DNA of 64,000 nucleotides from Williamsia soli (GTDB lineage: Bacteria; Actinomycetota; Actinomycetes; Mycobacteriales; Mycobacteriaceae), in the NCBI RefSeq assembly GCF_017377795.1, contig NZ_JAFRDR010000003.1, positions 124,001 to 188,000 on the forward strand. The letters run 5' to 3'. Positions 26,361-36,047 of the stretch are shown here, piece by piece (position 1 is the stretch's first letter; each line of letters opens with the position of its first letter). A model generated the notes under the pieces. That model was not told where the DNA came from, did no database searches, and was given only the letters and a program-made list of their open reading frames with translations. The position numbers and the translations under genes were made by a program.

Positions 26361-26861
26361 ATGTCTGTCAGCCGCTCAGCAGCCGCCCCCACCGCCCGCA
26401 CCAGCCCGTCAGGATGCGTCGTCGGGGGCTGGCTCCTCACCATGGCGGTGGTCGGTGGATTTGCCTTCGCCGCAGGTGACAACCTCCAGAGCACCATCGG
26501 TACCCCGGCACCCAGGCCCGCGGTCGCGTCCACCGAGGCACCGATCCATCCTCAGGGATCCGCCGTCGTCGTGTATCTGCCGACCCGCGCCGGAGCGCTC
26601 TCCGACGGCCGCGTCACCGCCGCCGTCACCACGCCCCCGCAGGAGCGGTCCCTTCCCGCGGACATCGCCTGCGGCCCGAACCAGCGAGCCGGCCTCACCA
26701 TCTCCCGTGTCCATGCACCCGATCGTGCGGCGCACTCGTCGAACAGTCGCGGACCGGCGAGTGTGGCCCGGGTCAGTGCCACGGCGTGCAGACTCGCCGC
26801 CACGCAGGCGACCCCTGCAAAGCCTGCGATCAAGGCCGCCTCCGCGGTCTCCGGCCACTGA
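26361..26861 (+). CDS. Hypothetical single-helix secreted or membrane protein
   Basis: 166 residues. A hydrophobic segment at about 19-38 (CVVGGWLLTMAVVGGFAFAA) could be a signal anchor; the rest is Pro/Ala/Thr-rich and low in complexity with a few cysteines. A GGAG sequence precedes the ATG, and third positions are strongly C/G-biased, which favours this strand over the overlapping minus-strand frames. No family recognised. Confidence 0.5.
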   Translation: MSVSRSAAAPTARTSPSGCVVGGWLLTMAVVGGFAFAAGDNLQSTIGTPAPRPAVASTEAPIHPQGSAVVVYLPTRAGALSDGRVTAAVTTPPQERSLPADIACGPNQRAGLTISRVHAPDRAAHSSNSRGPASVARVSATACRLAATQATPAKPAIKAASAVSGH

Positions 26862-26990
26862 CCGCGCGGTAGCTACGAATACCGACCGGCGGATCCTTCC
26901 ACCGGCGCGGCCGCCGCGCGTTCCGTCACGTCTGGCGTCCCCACTGCGTTCGTTACCCGGATTCTCAGCATTTACCGGTACGGTCAACAT

Positions 26991-27806
26991 GTGATTTCTG
27001 GCCCGCGCTCACGCTCGGGGGTACCCCTCGACGAGCAATCCGCACTTCCTACCGCACCAGGCGTGCCCTGGTGGGGTGCGGTTCTGATCGCCGTTGGTCT
27101 GACCACGGTCGGTGCGGTCATCGCTGTGTCCGGCGACGGGACCAATCTCGGGTTCTCGTTCAAGGCCCTCTACGTCGTGGGTTGCCTCGCCGCTGTCCTC
27201 GCCGTTCGCCGCCGAGCACTCTTCACCGCCGTCGCCCAGCCGCCGCTGGTGTTGTTCGGAGTGGCGGTCATCGCGCTGTACTTTTTGGTGTCGGAGTCAG
27301 GCGCCGGCCTGAAGAAGCTCGTCTTCGATGTGGCCCTGCCGGTGGCGAAGCTGTTTCCGCTGATGGGATGGACCTTCGTGGCCGTGCTCGCCATCGGGGC
27401 GGCGCGCTTCTGGCTCACGCACCCGAAGAACGCCGGCAAGCCGTCCCCGACCCGCCGTTCGGCAGCGAAGAAGACGGCGGCGAAGTCCGAGTCCACCGCT
27501 CGGCCGAGACGCACGAGTTCACCCAAGCCGTCGATGATCAAAGAGGATGCCTCGAGCACTGCGATCCCGCCGCGTTCCCGGGCAGGCCAGACCCCACGTA
27601 CTCCACGTCCCCCCGAGCCCCGGCTGCGGAACACCGAGCTCGGCGACGAGATACCGCGTCGGCGACGAGCGGCTCCGGAAGGTCCGGAACCGCGGCGCCG
27701 GCACGCGGGGTCATTCGACAATCCACCCCAGCCCGGCGCACGCGCCTACCGCAGCCCGGACGGGTACGAGCCGGCGCCACGCCTGCGCCATCGAGACCTG
27801 CACTGA
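26991..27806 (+). CDS. DUF6542-type membrane protein
   Basis: 271 residues, GTG start. Four hydrophobic segments occupy about residues 25-140 (WWGAVLIAVGLTTVGAVIAV, LYVVGCLAAVLAV, VLFGVAVIALYFLV, LMGWTFVAVLAIGAARF), followed by a basic, Ser/Pro/Arg-rich tail of about 130 residues. This architecture fits the DUF6542 proteins found near ychF in mycobacteria; ychF is 7 kb away here. The disordered basic tail suggests nucleic-acid or cell-envelope contacts. Function unknown. Confidence 0.7.
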   Translation: MISGPRSRSGVPLDEQSALPTAPGVPWWGAVLIAVGLTTVGAVIAVSGDGTNLGFSFKALYVVGCLAAVLAVRRRALFTAVAQPPLVLFGVAVIALYFLVSESGAGLKKLVFDVALPVAKLFPLMGWTFVAVLAIGAARFWLTHPKNAGKPSPTRRSAAKKTAAKSESTARPRRTSSPKPSMIKEDASSTAIPPRSRAGQTPRTPRPPEPRLRNTELGDEIPRRRRAAPEGPEPRRRHAGSFDNPPQPGARAYRSPDGYEPAPRLRHRDLH

Positions 27807-27911
27807 CCTGACCGCCGCCGTCCAGGTCACGCCGGGACGTTGCGCAACCACTCCGATCGGTCTGGCCGCCGCATCACGTTTAGCTGCTGGCCGAGGCGAT
27901 CAGCACCTCGT

Positions 27912-28679
27912 TCACGCGGCCAGCTCCAAGGTGCTCCGGGCGGCTCTGCCCAGTTCGGTGCCGTAGCCGGGACCGTGCCCGGCGGCGTGGACGGCGAGTG
28001 GATGCAACTGGTGCAGTGGGATGCGGTCCTGCCATCCCACGCGCAACCGATGCGCGCTTTGATACCCGTCGATCACCGCCTCGAACTCAGGACATCCGAA
28101 CAGCGCCAACATCGCGAGGTCGGTTTCTCGATGTCCGCCGTGCGCGGCCGGATCAATCATCACCACCCCTTTCGGGGTCCACATCACATTTCCGCTCCAC
28201 AGGTCACCATGGATGCGCGCTGCCGGTTCACCGTCGTCGAAATGCCCCGACGCAATCAGCTCACAGGCGGCCCGAGTGTCCTCGGCATCGGAATGCGTGA
28301 GATTGCCCGCAGAGACGGCAACGTCTACGAAGGCCAACACCCGCTGCGCGGCATAGAACTCGCCCCAGGTAGGCCTCGGCTCCGACGGCATTGCCCTGCT
28401 CCCGATGAACAGCTGGCCTGCGAAACCGGCTGGCGGACTACCGAACTCAAAGGCACCGGCATCATGCATCCGGGCCAGCGCGGCACCGAAGTCCTCAGCG
28501 GCGACGGGCGTCGGCGCAGCTGAGGCCACCCGCTCCAGCGTGATGTGTCCGGCCGAGACCTCGAGCACCTGCACCACCGGCGCCCCGGCAGCGCCGAGCC
28601 AGCGCAATCCGGCCGCTTCAGCGGCGAAGAAGTCGGGGTGGGCACCCGGGCGTCGCTTGACGAATTCTGAGGTGGTCAC
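27912..28679 (-). CDS. Fructosamine kinase family protein
   Basis: 255 residues of the fructosamine/ketosamine-3-kinase family, aminoglycoside-phosphotransferase fold. [17 protein letters not shown] is the typical N-lobe block, [12 protein letters not shown] holds the catalytic-loop Asp and Asn, and [19 protein letters not shown] the metal-binding Asp. Family members phosphorylate glycated lysines for deglycation. The GTG start at 28679 is the best guess; GGAGG lies too close to be ideal, and upstream codons exist. It is divergent from nadE with 45 bp between. Confidence 0.85.
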   Translation of the reverse strand: MTTSEFVKRRPGAHPDFFAAEAAGLRWLGAAGAPVVQVLEVSAGHITLERVASAAPTPVAAEDFGAALARMHDAGAFEFGSPPAGFAGQLFIGSRAMPSEPRPTWGEFYAAQRVLAFVDVAVSAGNLTHSDAEDTRAACELIASGHFDDGEPAARIHGDLWSGNVMWTPKGVVMIDPAAHGGHRETDLAMLALFGCPEFEAVIDGYQSAHRLRVGWQDRIPLHQLHPLAVHAAGHGPGYGTELGRAARSTLELAA

Positions 28680-28724
28680 CCCTCCAGCGTGCCGGATCAC
28701 CGTCGGTCGCACTACCATCGGCTC

Positions 28725-29549
28725 ATGGCCAGCCTGCAAAAGAGCATCATCGCCGAACTCGAGGTGTCCGCGACCATCGACCCCCAGTCGGAGGTGGAAC
28801 GACGCGTCGGCTTCCTCAAGGGGTACCTGACGTCGACCGGGATGAAGGGTTTCATTCTCGGTATCAGCGGCGGACAGGACTCGGCCCTGGCCGGACGTCT
28901 GTGCCAGTTGGCGGTCGAGGCCGTGCGCGCCGACGGTGGCGAGGCGACCTTCCTCGCTGTCCGTCTCCCTTACGGTGAGCAGGCCGATGAAGACGACGCC
29001 CAGATTGCTTTGCAGTTCATCAAGCCCGATCGCAGCGCGGTCTACAACGTCAAGCCGGGTTCCGACTCCACCGCGGAAGAAGTGGTGCAGACGCTGGGTG
29101 AGCCACTGCTCGATCTGGTCCGCGGCAACATCAAAGCCCGTGAACGCATGGTGCTGCAGTACGCGGTCGCCGGCCAGGAGAACCTCCTGGTGGTCGGTAC
29201 CGACCACGCCGCAGAAGCGGTGACGGGGTTCTTCACCAAGTTCGGCGACGGCGGCGTCGACCTCACACCTCTGACCGGCCTGACCAAAAGACAAGGCGCA
29301 CAGATACTCTGGCATCTCGACGCTCCGAAGTCGGTGACGTCCAAGGTGCCGACCGCCGACCTCGAGGACGACCGCCCGGCACTGCCTGACGAAGAAGTTC
29401 TCGGCGTCACCTACAGCCAGATCGACGACTACCTCGAGGGCGGTCAGGTCGACGACGCCGTTGCCGAACGGATCGAATCACTGTTCCTTCGGACCAGGCA
29501 CAAGCGGACGGTACCGGTTACCCCTTTTGACGAGTGGTGGAAGAGCTAG
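28725..29549 (+). CDS. nadE: Ammonia-dependent NAD+ synthetase
   Basis: 274 residues, the size of the short ammonia-dependent NadE. It joins deamido-NAD with ammonia using ATP. The PP-loop is [16 protein letters not shown] (SGGQDS at 48-53). Other blocks are [35 protein letters not shown] and [17 protein letters not shown]. There is no fused glutaminase domain. The last 32 bp overlap the 3' end of the convergent SDR gene. Confidence 0.95.
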   Translation: MASLQKSIIAELEVSATIDPQSEVERRVGFLKGYLTSTGMKGFILGISGGQDSALAGRLCQLAVEAVRADGGEATFLAVRLPYGEQADEDDAQIALQFIKPDRSAVYNVKPGSDSTAEEVVQTLGEPLLDLVRGNIKARERMVLQYAVAGQENLLVVGTDHAAEAVTGFFTKFGDGGVDLTPLTGLTKRQGAQILWHLDAPKSVTSKVPTADLEDDRPALPDEEVLGVTYSQIDDYLEGGQVDDAVAERIESLFLRTRHKRTVPVTPFDEWWKS

Positions 29550-30468
29550 AGTTCGAATCGGACGGTGCCGCAAGGTCTTCGAGATTGCGGCCGCTGATAC
29601 GGGCCAACTGGTCGAAACGGTTGTTCGCGATCCGCATGACGATCTCGTAGGGCAGCGCGAACTTGCGTGCCACGAAATAGCCGAACCGGATGTCGAACGA
29701 CGTGTAAACCATGAACTGGTTCTTGCGGATTCCCGTCAGGATCGCCTCGGCCGCCTTCTCCGGGGAGACCGCGACCTTGTGGAAGTGCCCGATCTCACGC
29801 TGGATCACCGGATTCTCACGGTCTAGACCCGCGATGTCGACGGTGCCGACGAGTGGGGTGTCGACTCCACCGGGACAGACCAGTGACACCCCGATCTTGT
29901 GGCGGCGCAGGTCCATGCGAAGGACCTCGGACACGCCTCGGATCCCGAACTTGCTCGCGCTGTAGGCAGCGTGCCACGGCAGTGCCAGCAGCCCGGCCGC
30001 CGACGACACATTCACCAGATGACCGCCGCGGCCGCGTCGCACGATCTGCGGGACGAAGCACTCGATGATGTGAATCGGCCCCATCAGGTTGACGTCGACC
30101 ATCTTCTTCCAGTGCCGATGCTCGAGATTTTCCACTGTGCCCCAGGCTGATACACCGGCGATGTTCATGACGACGTCCATCACGCCCACCTCGGCGTCGA
30201 CTTGCTGGGCGAACCTGCGTACCCACTCGTAGTCGGACACATCGCCCGCGCGATGGAACAGGATCTTTCCGTCGGCCCGCTTGACCTCGGCGACGGTCTC
30301 GTCGAGATTCTCCGCCGCGATGTCGGTCAGCACCAGGGCCGCGCCATCACGCGCCGCCGCCATCGCAGTCGCCTTGCCGATCCCGCTCCCCGCACCGGTG
30401 ATCAGGACCCGTTTACCTTGAAGGTTCTTCACGGGCACGCTCATCACCAGGAGATCTTTGATGCTCAT
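29518..30468 (-). CDS. SDR family oxidoreductase
   Basis: NAD(P)-dependent short-chain dehydrogenase, 316 residues. The cofactor motif is [10 protein letters not shown] near residue 24, NIAG follows strand 4, and the catalytic triad is Ser in NVSSAAG with YSASK. The C-terminal about 70 residues are longer than a minimal SDR and end in a Ser-rich tail. ATG 30468 follows AGGG; ATG 30444 is an alternative. The 3' end overlaps nadE by 32 bp on the opposite strand. Substrate unknown. Confidence 0.9.
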   Translation of the reverse strand: MSIKDLLVMSVPVKNLQGKRVLITGAGSGIGKATAMAAARDGAALVLTDIAAENLDETVAEVKRADGKILFHRAGDVSDYEWVRRFAQQVDAEVGVMDVVMNIAGVSAWGTVENLEHRHWKKMVDVNLMGPIHIIECFVPQIVRRGRGGHLVNVSSAAGLLALPWHAAYSASKFGIRGVSEVLRMDLRRHKIGVSLVCPGGVDTPLVGTVDIAGLDRENPVIQREIGHFHKVAVSPEKAAEAILTGIRKNQFMVYTSFDIRFGYFVARKFALPYEIVMRIANNRFDQLARISGRNLEDLAAPSDSNSSSSTTRQKG

Positions 30469-30496
30469 GACTCAACCCTACGGGTCACATCAGGAC

Positions 30497-31744
30497 TCAG
30501 ATGGGTAGTTTGCCGCCAAACATCTGATAGATCACCGAGAGCATCGCCTTGAGGACCTGCGACGAGGCGTCGTTGCCCTCACTCGACAGAAGCCCCTCGA
30601 TCACCTTGGGATCCTTGGTGTCCGAGAGCTCACCCAGCAGCGGCAGAATCGATTGCAAACCGGTGAGGTCGAGTCCCGACTCCCCCGTTTCACTCGGGGT
30701 ATCCGAGTTCTGACTTTCGAGCGGCAGGCTCGGCAGCCCCAGTCCGGGAACAACCGGCGTGGTCGTCGTGGTCTTGGCGGAAGGGGTGGTGGTCTTGGTG
30801 GACGGGGTCGTCGTCGTTCGACCGGACGGTGCCGAGGGCGCGGTGGTGCGTGGTGCCGCGGTCGGGGCCGTTGCCGTCGACGGCGTGGTCGCGCCAGGCG
30901 CAGTGGTGGTGGTCGTTGCCGGTGCCGTGGTCGTGGCGGAGGCCGCCGGGGTCGATCCCGTCAGCAGAAAACGCAAGATGCCGTCGACAAGTCCGACGGC
31001 GTACTTGAGCTGCCCGTCCTTGCTGGACAGCGTTGCAGCGTCGGTGGGATTGGACAGATTGCCAAGCTCGGCGAACACGTCAGGAACCTTGGTCAGGTTC
31101 ACCGCGGCGACGTCGGCGCGGGTCTGCAGACCGTCCTGGGCTCCGGCGTAGTTCGCGGGTACGAGGCCGGCCGCCTTGAACGCATCGCGCATCTGCTCGG
31201 CGGCCTTGCGGCCGGGACCCGACTGGACCTCGTTGACGGTCGCGTCCGGAATCGGCAATTCGGGAACGATGATGTGGAAACCGCTCTTCGCCGCGTCCGT
31301 CCCGGGTGAGGTCGAGTCCGCGTGGATGTTGACGGCGATGTCTGCCTTGGAGGCGTTGGCCGCGTTGGCGCGCTCGTCGATGCAGCCGCCCCACCCGGTG
31401 TCGTCTTGGCGACTGAGGACGACCTTCGCGCCCTGGCTCTCCAAACCGGCCTTGACCAGCTGGGTGATGTCCCAGTTGACCGTGTGCTCGGCGATTCCGT
31501 CCGGGCTGGTTGCCCCTGTGGTCTGGCACGGCTTGGTGCCGCCACGACCGTCGGGTACCGGCTTGTTCAGGTCGTTACCTGCTGCCGACCCCTGGTGCCC
31601 GGGGTCGAGGAAGATGGTCTTGCCTGCGAGCGAATTACCCTGTGCAGGAGCAGGATCGGCCGAGGCAGTGGTGGGCATCGCGATCAGCGAGGCCGCGAGA
31701 GCCAGGCAGGTGAGCCCGGCAACGCGGAGGTCCTTCTTGGTCAC
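30497..31744 (-). CDS. N-acetylmuramoyl-L-alanine amidase, secreted, with T/P-rich linker
   Basis: 415 residues from a GTG start with AAAGGAA upstream. A signal peptide ends near residue 30 (TTASADPAPA). The Amidase_3 domain (about 43-262) has the zinc ligands His50 (LDPGHQG), Glu86 (GIAEHTV) and His141 (NIHADS), and the catalytic Glu226 (AELGNL). It is like the mycobacterial Rv3717 amidase that trims peptide stems from peptidoglycan. A long Thr/Pro-rich linker (about 264-345) and an uncharacterised C-terminal segment follow, which is unusual for Rv3717-type enzymes. Confidence 0.9.
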   Translation of the reverse strand: MTKKDLRVAGLTCLALAASLIAMPTTASADPAPAQGNSLAGKTIFLDPGHQGSAAGNDLNKPVPDGRGGTKPCQTTGATSPDGIAEHTVNWDITQLVKAGLESQGAKVVLSRQDDTGWGGCIDERANAANASKADIAVNIHADSTSPGTDAAKSGFHIIVPELPIPDATVNEVQSGPGRKAAEQMRDAFKAAGLVPANYAGAQDGLQTRADVAAVNLTKVPDVFAELGNLSNPTDAATLSSKDGQLKYAVGLVDGILRFLLTGSTPAASATTTAPATTTTTAPGATTPSTATAPTAAPRTTAPSAPSGRTTTTPSTKTTTPSAKTTTTTPVVPGLGLPSLPLESQNSDTPSETGESGLDLTGLQSILPLLGELSDTKDPKVIEGLLSSEGNDASSQVLKAMLSVIYQMFGGKLPI

Positions 31745-32165
31745 GGTGTTCCTTTCGGGTGCGCCAACAGACGCAACATCAGTCACAATATTCACTTCAG
31801 TAACAGTGAAGCAGTAGTAGAGACTTTTGGGAAATGCTCGACCTGTGGTCTGCAAACCGTTGTGGGGTCGTGATCGGGACGATGCACAATCGTGCGGCGC
31901 ACGACGATGACGGACCGCATCGACGTCGGTACTCTTCGACAGTTTCGGCACGGTCGACGGAAGCCGACTGGTGCGGTGAGCAAGGCGAACTCGCCCGCCC
32001 GGCGTGCGGCCCGCGTTGTCTGGACAGACGAGGAGCGAGCGAAGCGATGCGAGGAGGAAGGAAGACAACGCGATGGCGGCCGCACGCCCCGCGTAGCGAA
32101 GCGGAGCGAAAACACACAGCTGGTGAGACGACGAACAAACCCCACCACACCGAGCCCAAACCCAC
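31745..32165. other. Intergenic region between amidase and CobW genes
   Basis: About 420 bp with no convincing gene. TTCACT at 31791 and AGTGAA at 31805 form an inverted repeat 47 bp upstream of the amidase GTG and may be part of its promoter or an operator. The distal half is GC-rich with repeated GAGCGAAGCG-like words, including CGTAGCGAAGCGGAGC at 32092-32107, which matches the repeat unit at 39132 in 15 of 16 bases. Confidence 0.5.
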
Positions 32166-33185
32166 CTACCGCACGTACCTCGTGATGCTCAGCATCGATT
32201 GGGCGTCCACGACATCGTCGGCGCGAGCCTTCTCGAGGACGGCCCGCACCTCGTCTTCGTCGATCCCGGCGCCGATGACGACCAGTTCGGTGCGGCGGGA
32301 TTCCTCGGGGTCCCAGGGCTGAGGGTGCACGCTGACGTAGCTCCCGACGGTGTGCACCACATACTTGCGACGGTGGCGGGCCACGTCGAAGTGGACGAAC
32401 CCCTTGACCCGGAACACTCCGGTGGGCGGCTGCTCGAGGAACGCTGCCAATGCCCGGGGGTTCATCGACGCGGGATCGACAAAACTGACGGATTGATAGT
32501 CGTGGTGCAGGTGCCCGCAGTGGTCGTCGCTGTCGTCGGCGAGCAGTTCGTCGAGGCCGAGCTGTCGCGGCGTGGCATCGTCGTCGCGTGCTGCGGACTC
32601 CAGGTCGACGAGCAGCGCGAGGTCGACCACCGCATCTCGTGTCGTGATGATCGGCGCACCGGCATTCGCATCCCGGATCAGCAGTCGAGCCCGCTCCACC
32701 TCGTCGGCGCCGGTGAGGTCGGTCTTGTTCAGGACGACGAGGTCGGCGAGTGCGAGATGCTGATCGATCCGCGGATGCTGCTGCCTCGTCTCGGTGTAAT
32801 TGCGAGCGTCGACCAGGTAGAGCAACCCTCCGTACTCGATGCGCGGATTGTCGCTGCCGGCGACCATGCGAATCAGATTGCGGGGTTCGGCGAGACCGCT
32901 GGCCTCGACGACGATGAGATCGAGACCGGCGCGAGGTGTGACGAGCGAGGCAAAGGTGGCATCGAGGCCGTCGTCGTCGACGGTGCAGCACATGCACCCG
33001 TTGCCCAGCGACACCGCGCCGTCGACCTGACCGGCGACGAGCATGGCGTCGATGTTGACCGCTCCGAAGTCGTTGACCACCACCCCGATCCGCAGACCGG
33101 ACCGCGTGCGCAGCAGATGGTTGAGCATGGTTGTCTTACCGGCACCGAGGAAGCCGGCCACGACCACGACGGGTATTCGTTTCAC
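32166..33185 (-). CDS. CobW/COG0523-family GTPase (metallochaperone type)
   Basis: 339 residues. Walker [10 protein letters not shown] at 11-19, the metal-binding CxCC motif CMCC at 64-67 ([13 protein letters not shown]), NKTD for guanine recognition and a His-rich stretch (HCGHLHHDY) after it, then a CobW C-terminal domain ([12 protein letters not shown]). The family delivers zinc, cobalt or other metals to target enzymes. The start is a GTG in a GTGA overlap with the trhO stop, so it is translationally coupled to trhO. Zn-responsive regulation is possible but no Zur box was recognised. Confidence 0.9.
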   Translation of the reverse strand: MKRIPVVVVAGFLGAGKTTMLNHLLRTRSGLRIGVVVNDFGAVNIDAMLVAGQVDGAVSLGNGCMCCTVDDDGLDATFASLVTPRAGLDLIVVEASGLAEPRNLIRMVAGSDNPRIEYGGLLYLVDARNYTETRQQHPRIDQHLALADLVVLNKTDLTGADEVERARLLIRDANAGAPIITTRDAVVDLALLVDLESAARDDDATPRQLGLDELLADDSDDHCGHLHHDYQSVSFVDPASMNPRALAAFLEQPPTGVFRVKGFVHFDVARHRRKYVVHTVGSYVSVHPQPWDPEESRRTELVVIGAGIDEDEVRAVLEKARADDVVDAQSMLSITRYVR

Positions 33186-34039
33186 GATGCGTGACCGGCG
33201 AGGCAATCGAGGCAGACCACCACCAGTTCGCGACCGCCTGCGTCGGGGTAATTCGCCACGTTCTTCGTCGGGGCCCCACACTTGGTGCACGTGCCGACAA
33301 CCTTGGCGTGATCAGTGAAGTCGACGCTCATCCGTTTGTCGAAGACGTAGAGCGAGCCGTCCCACAACCCGTCGTCGCCGTACCGCTCGCCGTAACGAAC
33401 GATGCCGCCGTCGAGTTGGTAGACCTCGGTGAAACCACGATTGCGCATCAGTACCGAGAGCACCTCGCACCGCACTCCACCGGTGCAGTAGGTCACCACG
33501 GGCTTGCCCTTGAGGTGGTCGTAGTCGCCGCGCTCGATCAGCTCGACGAAGTCACGCGTGGTCTCGGTCGGTAGCACGACGGCATCGCGGAATCGCCCGA
33601 TCTGCGCCTCGATGGCATTGCGTCCGTCGAAGAAGACGACGTCGTCGCCGCGGTCGGCCACCAGTTCGTGCAGCGACTCCGGGCTCAGGTGAGTGCCGCC
33701 CCCGACCACACCGCCCGCGTCCACCTGCAGTTCGTCGGGCGCCCCGAAGGTGACGATCTCAGATCGCACCTTGACACTCAGCCGCGGGAAGTCATCACCT
33801 ACCCCGTCGGACCACTTGATGTCGGCGCCGGAGAACGCGGCGTACGCGCGGGTCCCCCGTACATACCGTTTGACGGCCTTGATGTCGCCGCCGACGGTGC
33901 TGTTGATTCCGTGCTCGGAGATAATGATCCGACCCGTGACGCCGGCCGCTTCGCATAATGTTTGCTGCCATAGCCGGATTGCTTCGGGGTCGGCCAGCGG
34001 CGTGAAGACATAGAAAAGCACAATCTTGGGTGTCGACAC
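33182..34039 (-). CDS. trhO: Rhodanese-domain tRNA uridine-34 hydroxylase (TrhO/YceA)
   Basis: 285 residues. TrhO makes 5-hydroxyuridine at tRNA position 34. The N-terminal ferredoxin-like part ([26 protein letters not shown]) is followed by the rhodanese domain with active-site CTGGVRCE and a C-terminal zinc-ribbon-like CTKCG...CLDC pair. I place the start at GTG 34039 because relatives begin just before PKIVLFYVF; the in-frame ATG at 34060 would overlap the divergent lipoprotein start codon. No ribosome site is obvious, so the transcript may be leaderless. Confidence 0.9.
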   Translation of the reverse strand: MSTPKIVLFYVFTPLADPEAIRLWQQTLCEAAGVTGRIIISEHGINSTVGGDIKAVKRYVRGTRAYAAFSGADIKWSDGVGDDFPRLSVKVRSEIVTFGAPDELQVDAGGVVGGGTHLSPESLHELVADRGDDVVFFDGRNAIEAQIGRFRDAVVLPTETTRDFVELIERGDYDHLKGKPVVTYCTGGVRCEVLSVLMRNRGFTEVYQLDGGIVRYGERYGDDGLWDGSLYVFDKRMSVDFTDHAKVVGTCTKCGAPTKNVANYPDAGGRELVVVCLDCLAGHAS

Positions 34040-34058
34040 AGGGGTAAGGGTACTTAAC

Positions 34059-34739
34059 ATGTGGAAAAGGACGATCGGCGTGGTGGCTGCGGCGGGGGCA
34101 GCCGCAGCGGTGCTTGCGGGCTGCTTCCCCGAGGACGGACCGAGCACCAAAGACATCCCTCCCATGGACGAGTTGTCGACCGAGACATCGGTGAGCACCA
34201 CGACCACCACGCGGAGCACGACGGCGAACCGATCGGCCGGACTGACTCTCGGGACCGCGATCAGTACTGCCGCTCGGGTCAACAACAGCGACTTCCACGA
34301 GGCCGCTCTCGAGGGCGGCCGCCTCGAGGACACCTCTGAGTTCCACTTCTCCACCCCCGACGCGGCCGTGAACTGTTCGACCGTGGAACGCGACGTCCCG
34401 ACGCTGGCCTGCGACATGACCGCCACGCCCGCGCAGACCCGCGACTACTGCACCTGGGAGGCCGGTTACATCGTGCTGACCGACACGGCTTCCCAGGGAA
34501 CCTGCGCGGACACCCCGTGGGTGTGGACCCGCGGATCAGTGTTGCCGTTCGGCTCGACCATCTCCGTGGGCACGTTCCAGTGTCTGAGCGACTTCTCGGG
34601 TCTCTACTGCCTCAACACCCGTTCGGACAACGGTTTTGCGATTCGGGACGGCACCTACCGAACGGTCTCGGGGGCAGACCCCGCTCCCGCCGCACTCCTC
34701 GACGGCGCAGAGCCGACGATCACCACATCGGGCCGATAG
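34059..34739 (+). CDS. Lipoprotein of unknown function
   Basis: 226 residues. The signal peptide ends in a lipobox VLAGC with Cys22, followed by an acidic and Thr-rich linker. The mature domain has six or more cysteines ([44 protein letters not shown]), suggesting a disulfide-stabilised fold like other actinobacterial surface lipoproteins. AAGGG precedes the ATG at proper spacing. Its ATG and the first possible ATG of trhO on the other strand share the bases CATG. Confidence 0.85.
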   Translation: MWKRTIGVVAAAGAAAAVLAGCFPEDGPSTKDIPPMDELSTETSVSTTTTTRSTTANRSAGLTLGTAISTAARVNNSDFHEAALEGGRLEDTSEFHFSTPDAAVNCSTVERDVPTLACDMTATPAQTRDYCTWEAGYIVLTDTASQGTCADTPWVWTRGSVLPFGSTISVGTFQCLSDFSGLYCLNTRSDNGFAIRDGTYRTVSGADPAPAALLDGAEPTITTSGR

Positions 34740-34827
34740 GGCCGATAGACTGCTCGGCAGACGAGCCGGTCACAGGGCCCATGTCGTGACACCTGTCCGG
34801 TATCTGCACTCTCGAAAGGTGATGGCC

Positions 34828-35325
34828 GTGACTTATCCTCCGCCGTACGATCCACCGTCGAACGACCCGCTACGCAAGCGCGATCCGAGCGGTGACGACC
34901 AGGGCGTGTCGGGGCCGCCACCGGCCGATCCCGGGTACACCCCGCAACCCGACTTCCAGGCGACGAACTTCGACTACGGCCAACAGCAGTACGGCCAGCA
35001 ACCGGGGTATCAACAGCCCGGTTATCAGCAGCCCGGCTTTCCCGGGGCCTACGGAGCGCCGGTGTCGGAGACCAACTCGAACGCGATCATCGCGCTGGTG
35101 TGCGGTATCGGCGCCTTCGTGATCTGCGGGCTCGGCGCGATTCCCGCGATCATCTTCGGCAACAGAGCAATCGCCGAGATCGACGCGTCCGGTGGCAGGC
35201 AGGACGGCCGCGGGATGGCCCAGGCAGGCAAGATCATCGGCTGGGTTGCTGTTGCGATGTGGGTGATCGGAATCGTTCTGTTCGCCCTCATCTTCATTGC
35301 AGCAGCCGCCTCTTCCTCGACCTGA
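34828..35325 (+). CDS. DUF4190 domain membrane protein
   Basis: 165 residues. The N-terminal about 85 residues are Pro/Gly/Gln-rich with repeats of the QQPGYQ type, followed by two transmembrane segments (AIIALVCGIGAFVICGLGAI and GWVAVAMWVIGIVLFALIFI) flanking a GRGMAQAGKIIG loop characteristic of DUF4190. GTG 34828 is chosen because GAAAGG lies eight bases before it; ATG 34822 would be too close to that site. Role unknown. Confidence 0.82.
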   Translation: MTYPPPYDPPSNDPLRKRDPSGDDQGVSGPPPADPGYTPQPDFQATNFDYGQQQYGQQPGYQQPGYQQPGFPGAYGAPVSETNSNAIIALVCGIGAFVICGLGAIPAIIFGNRAIAEIDASGGRQDGRGMAQAGKIIGWVAVAMWVIGIVLFALIFIAAAASSST

Positions 35326-35362
35326 TCGGCGCGTCAGGGCCTCACAGCGTGTCGCCGATCCC

Positions 35363-35998
35363 CTAGTCGCTGGGCAAACCCGAGAACTCGATGACGGCTA
35401 TCAAATCGTCGAGAGCCTGAGACAGTGCGTCGATCCGTGCAGGGGTGCCCGGGGCAGACAGGATCTTCTGTCGGTCGGCAGGTCCGAGACCCAGTCGCAC
35501 CGCGGTGCCGTACACCTTCGCGTCCAGCGGTTCCTCGGCTTCCAACGGTTCGGTGAGCCGATCGCCGACTTCGATGCCACGCACCCGGTCCAGTGTCGCG
35601 GCAAGTTGCCCGAGCCGCGCGATCACCGGGTTGAGCGCACCGGGAGCAGCAACTGGATCGGTGCTGGGCCACAGCTCGATCTCGGCCAGGGGATACGGAT
35701 CGTCGGGTAGCCAGGTCCGGACACGGAATCTGTCGGTGCCCACGCAGGAGAGGTGAAACCGCCCGTCCGGCCGGGGACTGCATTCTTCGATCTGCGCCAG
35801 CGTGCCGACGTCGACCCGCTCCTCGCCGCCACCCGTTTCCCGGCCGCGGGAGATCAGCACGACTCCGAAAGAGTTGTGGCCGGTGTCCGCGGTGCAGTCC
35901 GCAACCATTTGCACATACCTGGGCTCGAAGATCTGCAGGCTCAGCGGTTCGCCGGGAAGCAACGTCATCCCGAGCGGAAACATCGGATGTGCGCTCAT
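35363..35998 (-). CDS. LON peptidase substrate-binding domain protein
   Basis: 211 residues forming a stand-alone Lon N-terminal domain. The family hallmarks FPLGMTLLPGEPLSLQIFEPRY near residue 7 and FGVVLISRG are clear, with no ATPase or protease part. Such proteins are common in actinobacteria, and their function is not settled. Confidence 0.9.
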   Translation of the reverse strand: MSAHPMFPLGMTLLPGEPLSLQIFEPRYVQMVADCTADTGHNSFGVVLISRGRETGGGEERVDVGTLAQIEECSPRPDGRFHLSCVGTDRFRVRTWLPDDPYPLAEIELWPSTDPVAAPGALNPVIARLGQLAATLDRVRGIEVGDRLTEPLEAEEPLDAKVYGTAVRLGLGPADRQKILSAPGTPARIDALSQALDDLIAVIEFSGLPSD

Positions 35999-36047
35999 GG
36001 CTCCAGCATGCCCGTCCGGGTCGTCGGCGAATCATTCGCCCGCCGGG

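Noticed and set aside
26409-26990. Minus-strand frames of 93-193 codons opposite the hypothetical gene at 26361
   Set aside because: Composition is Arg/Gly-rich as in GC shadow frames, and the plus strand has a ribosome site, signal-anchor and better third-position bias.
28680-29315. Upstream extension of the fructosamine kinase frame through nadE
   Set aside because: It runs antisense to conserved nadE and has no family-like sequence; the kinase starts near 28679.
31892-32185. 97-codon plus-strand frame between the amidase and CobW genes
   Set aside because: Strongly Arg-rich with repeated GCGAAGCG words, no ribosome site and no recognisable family.
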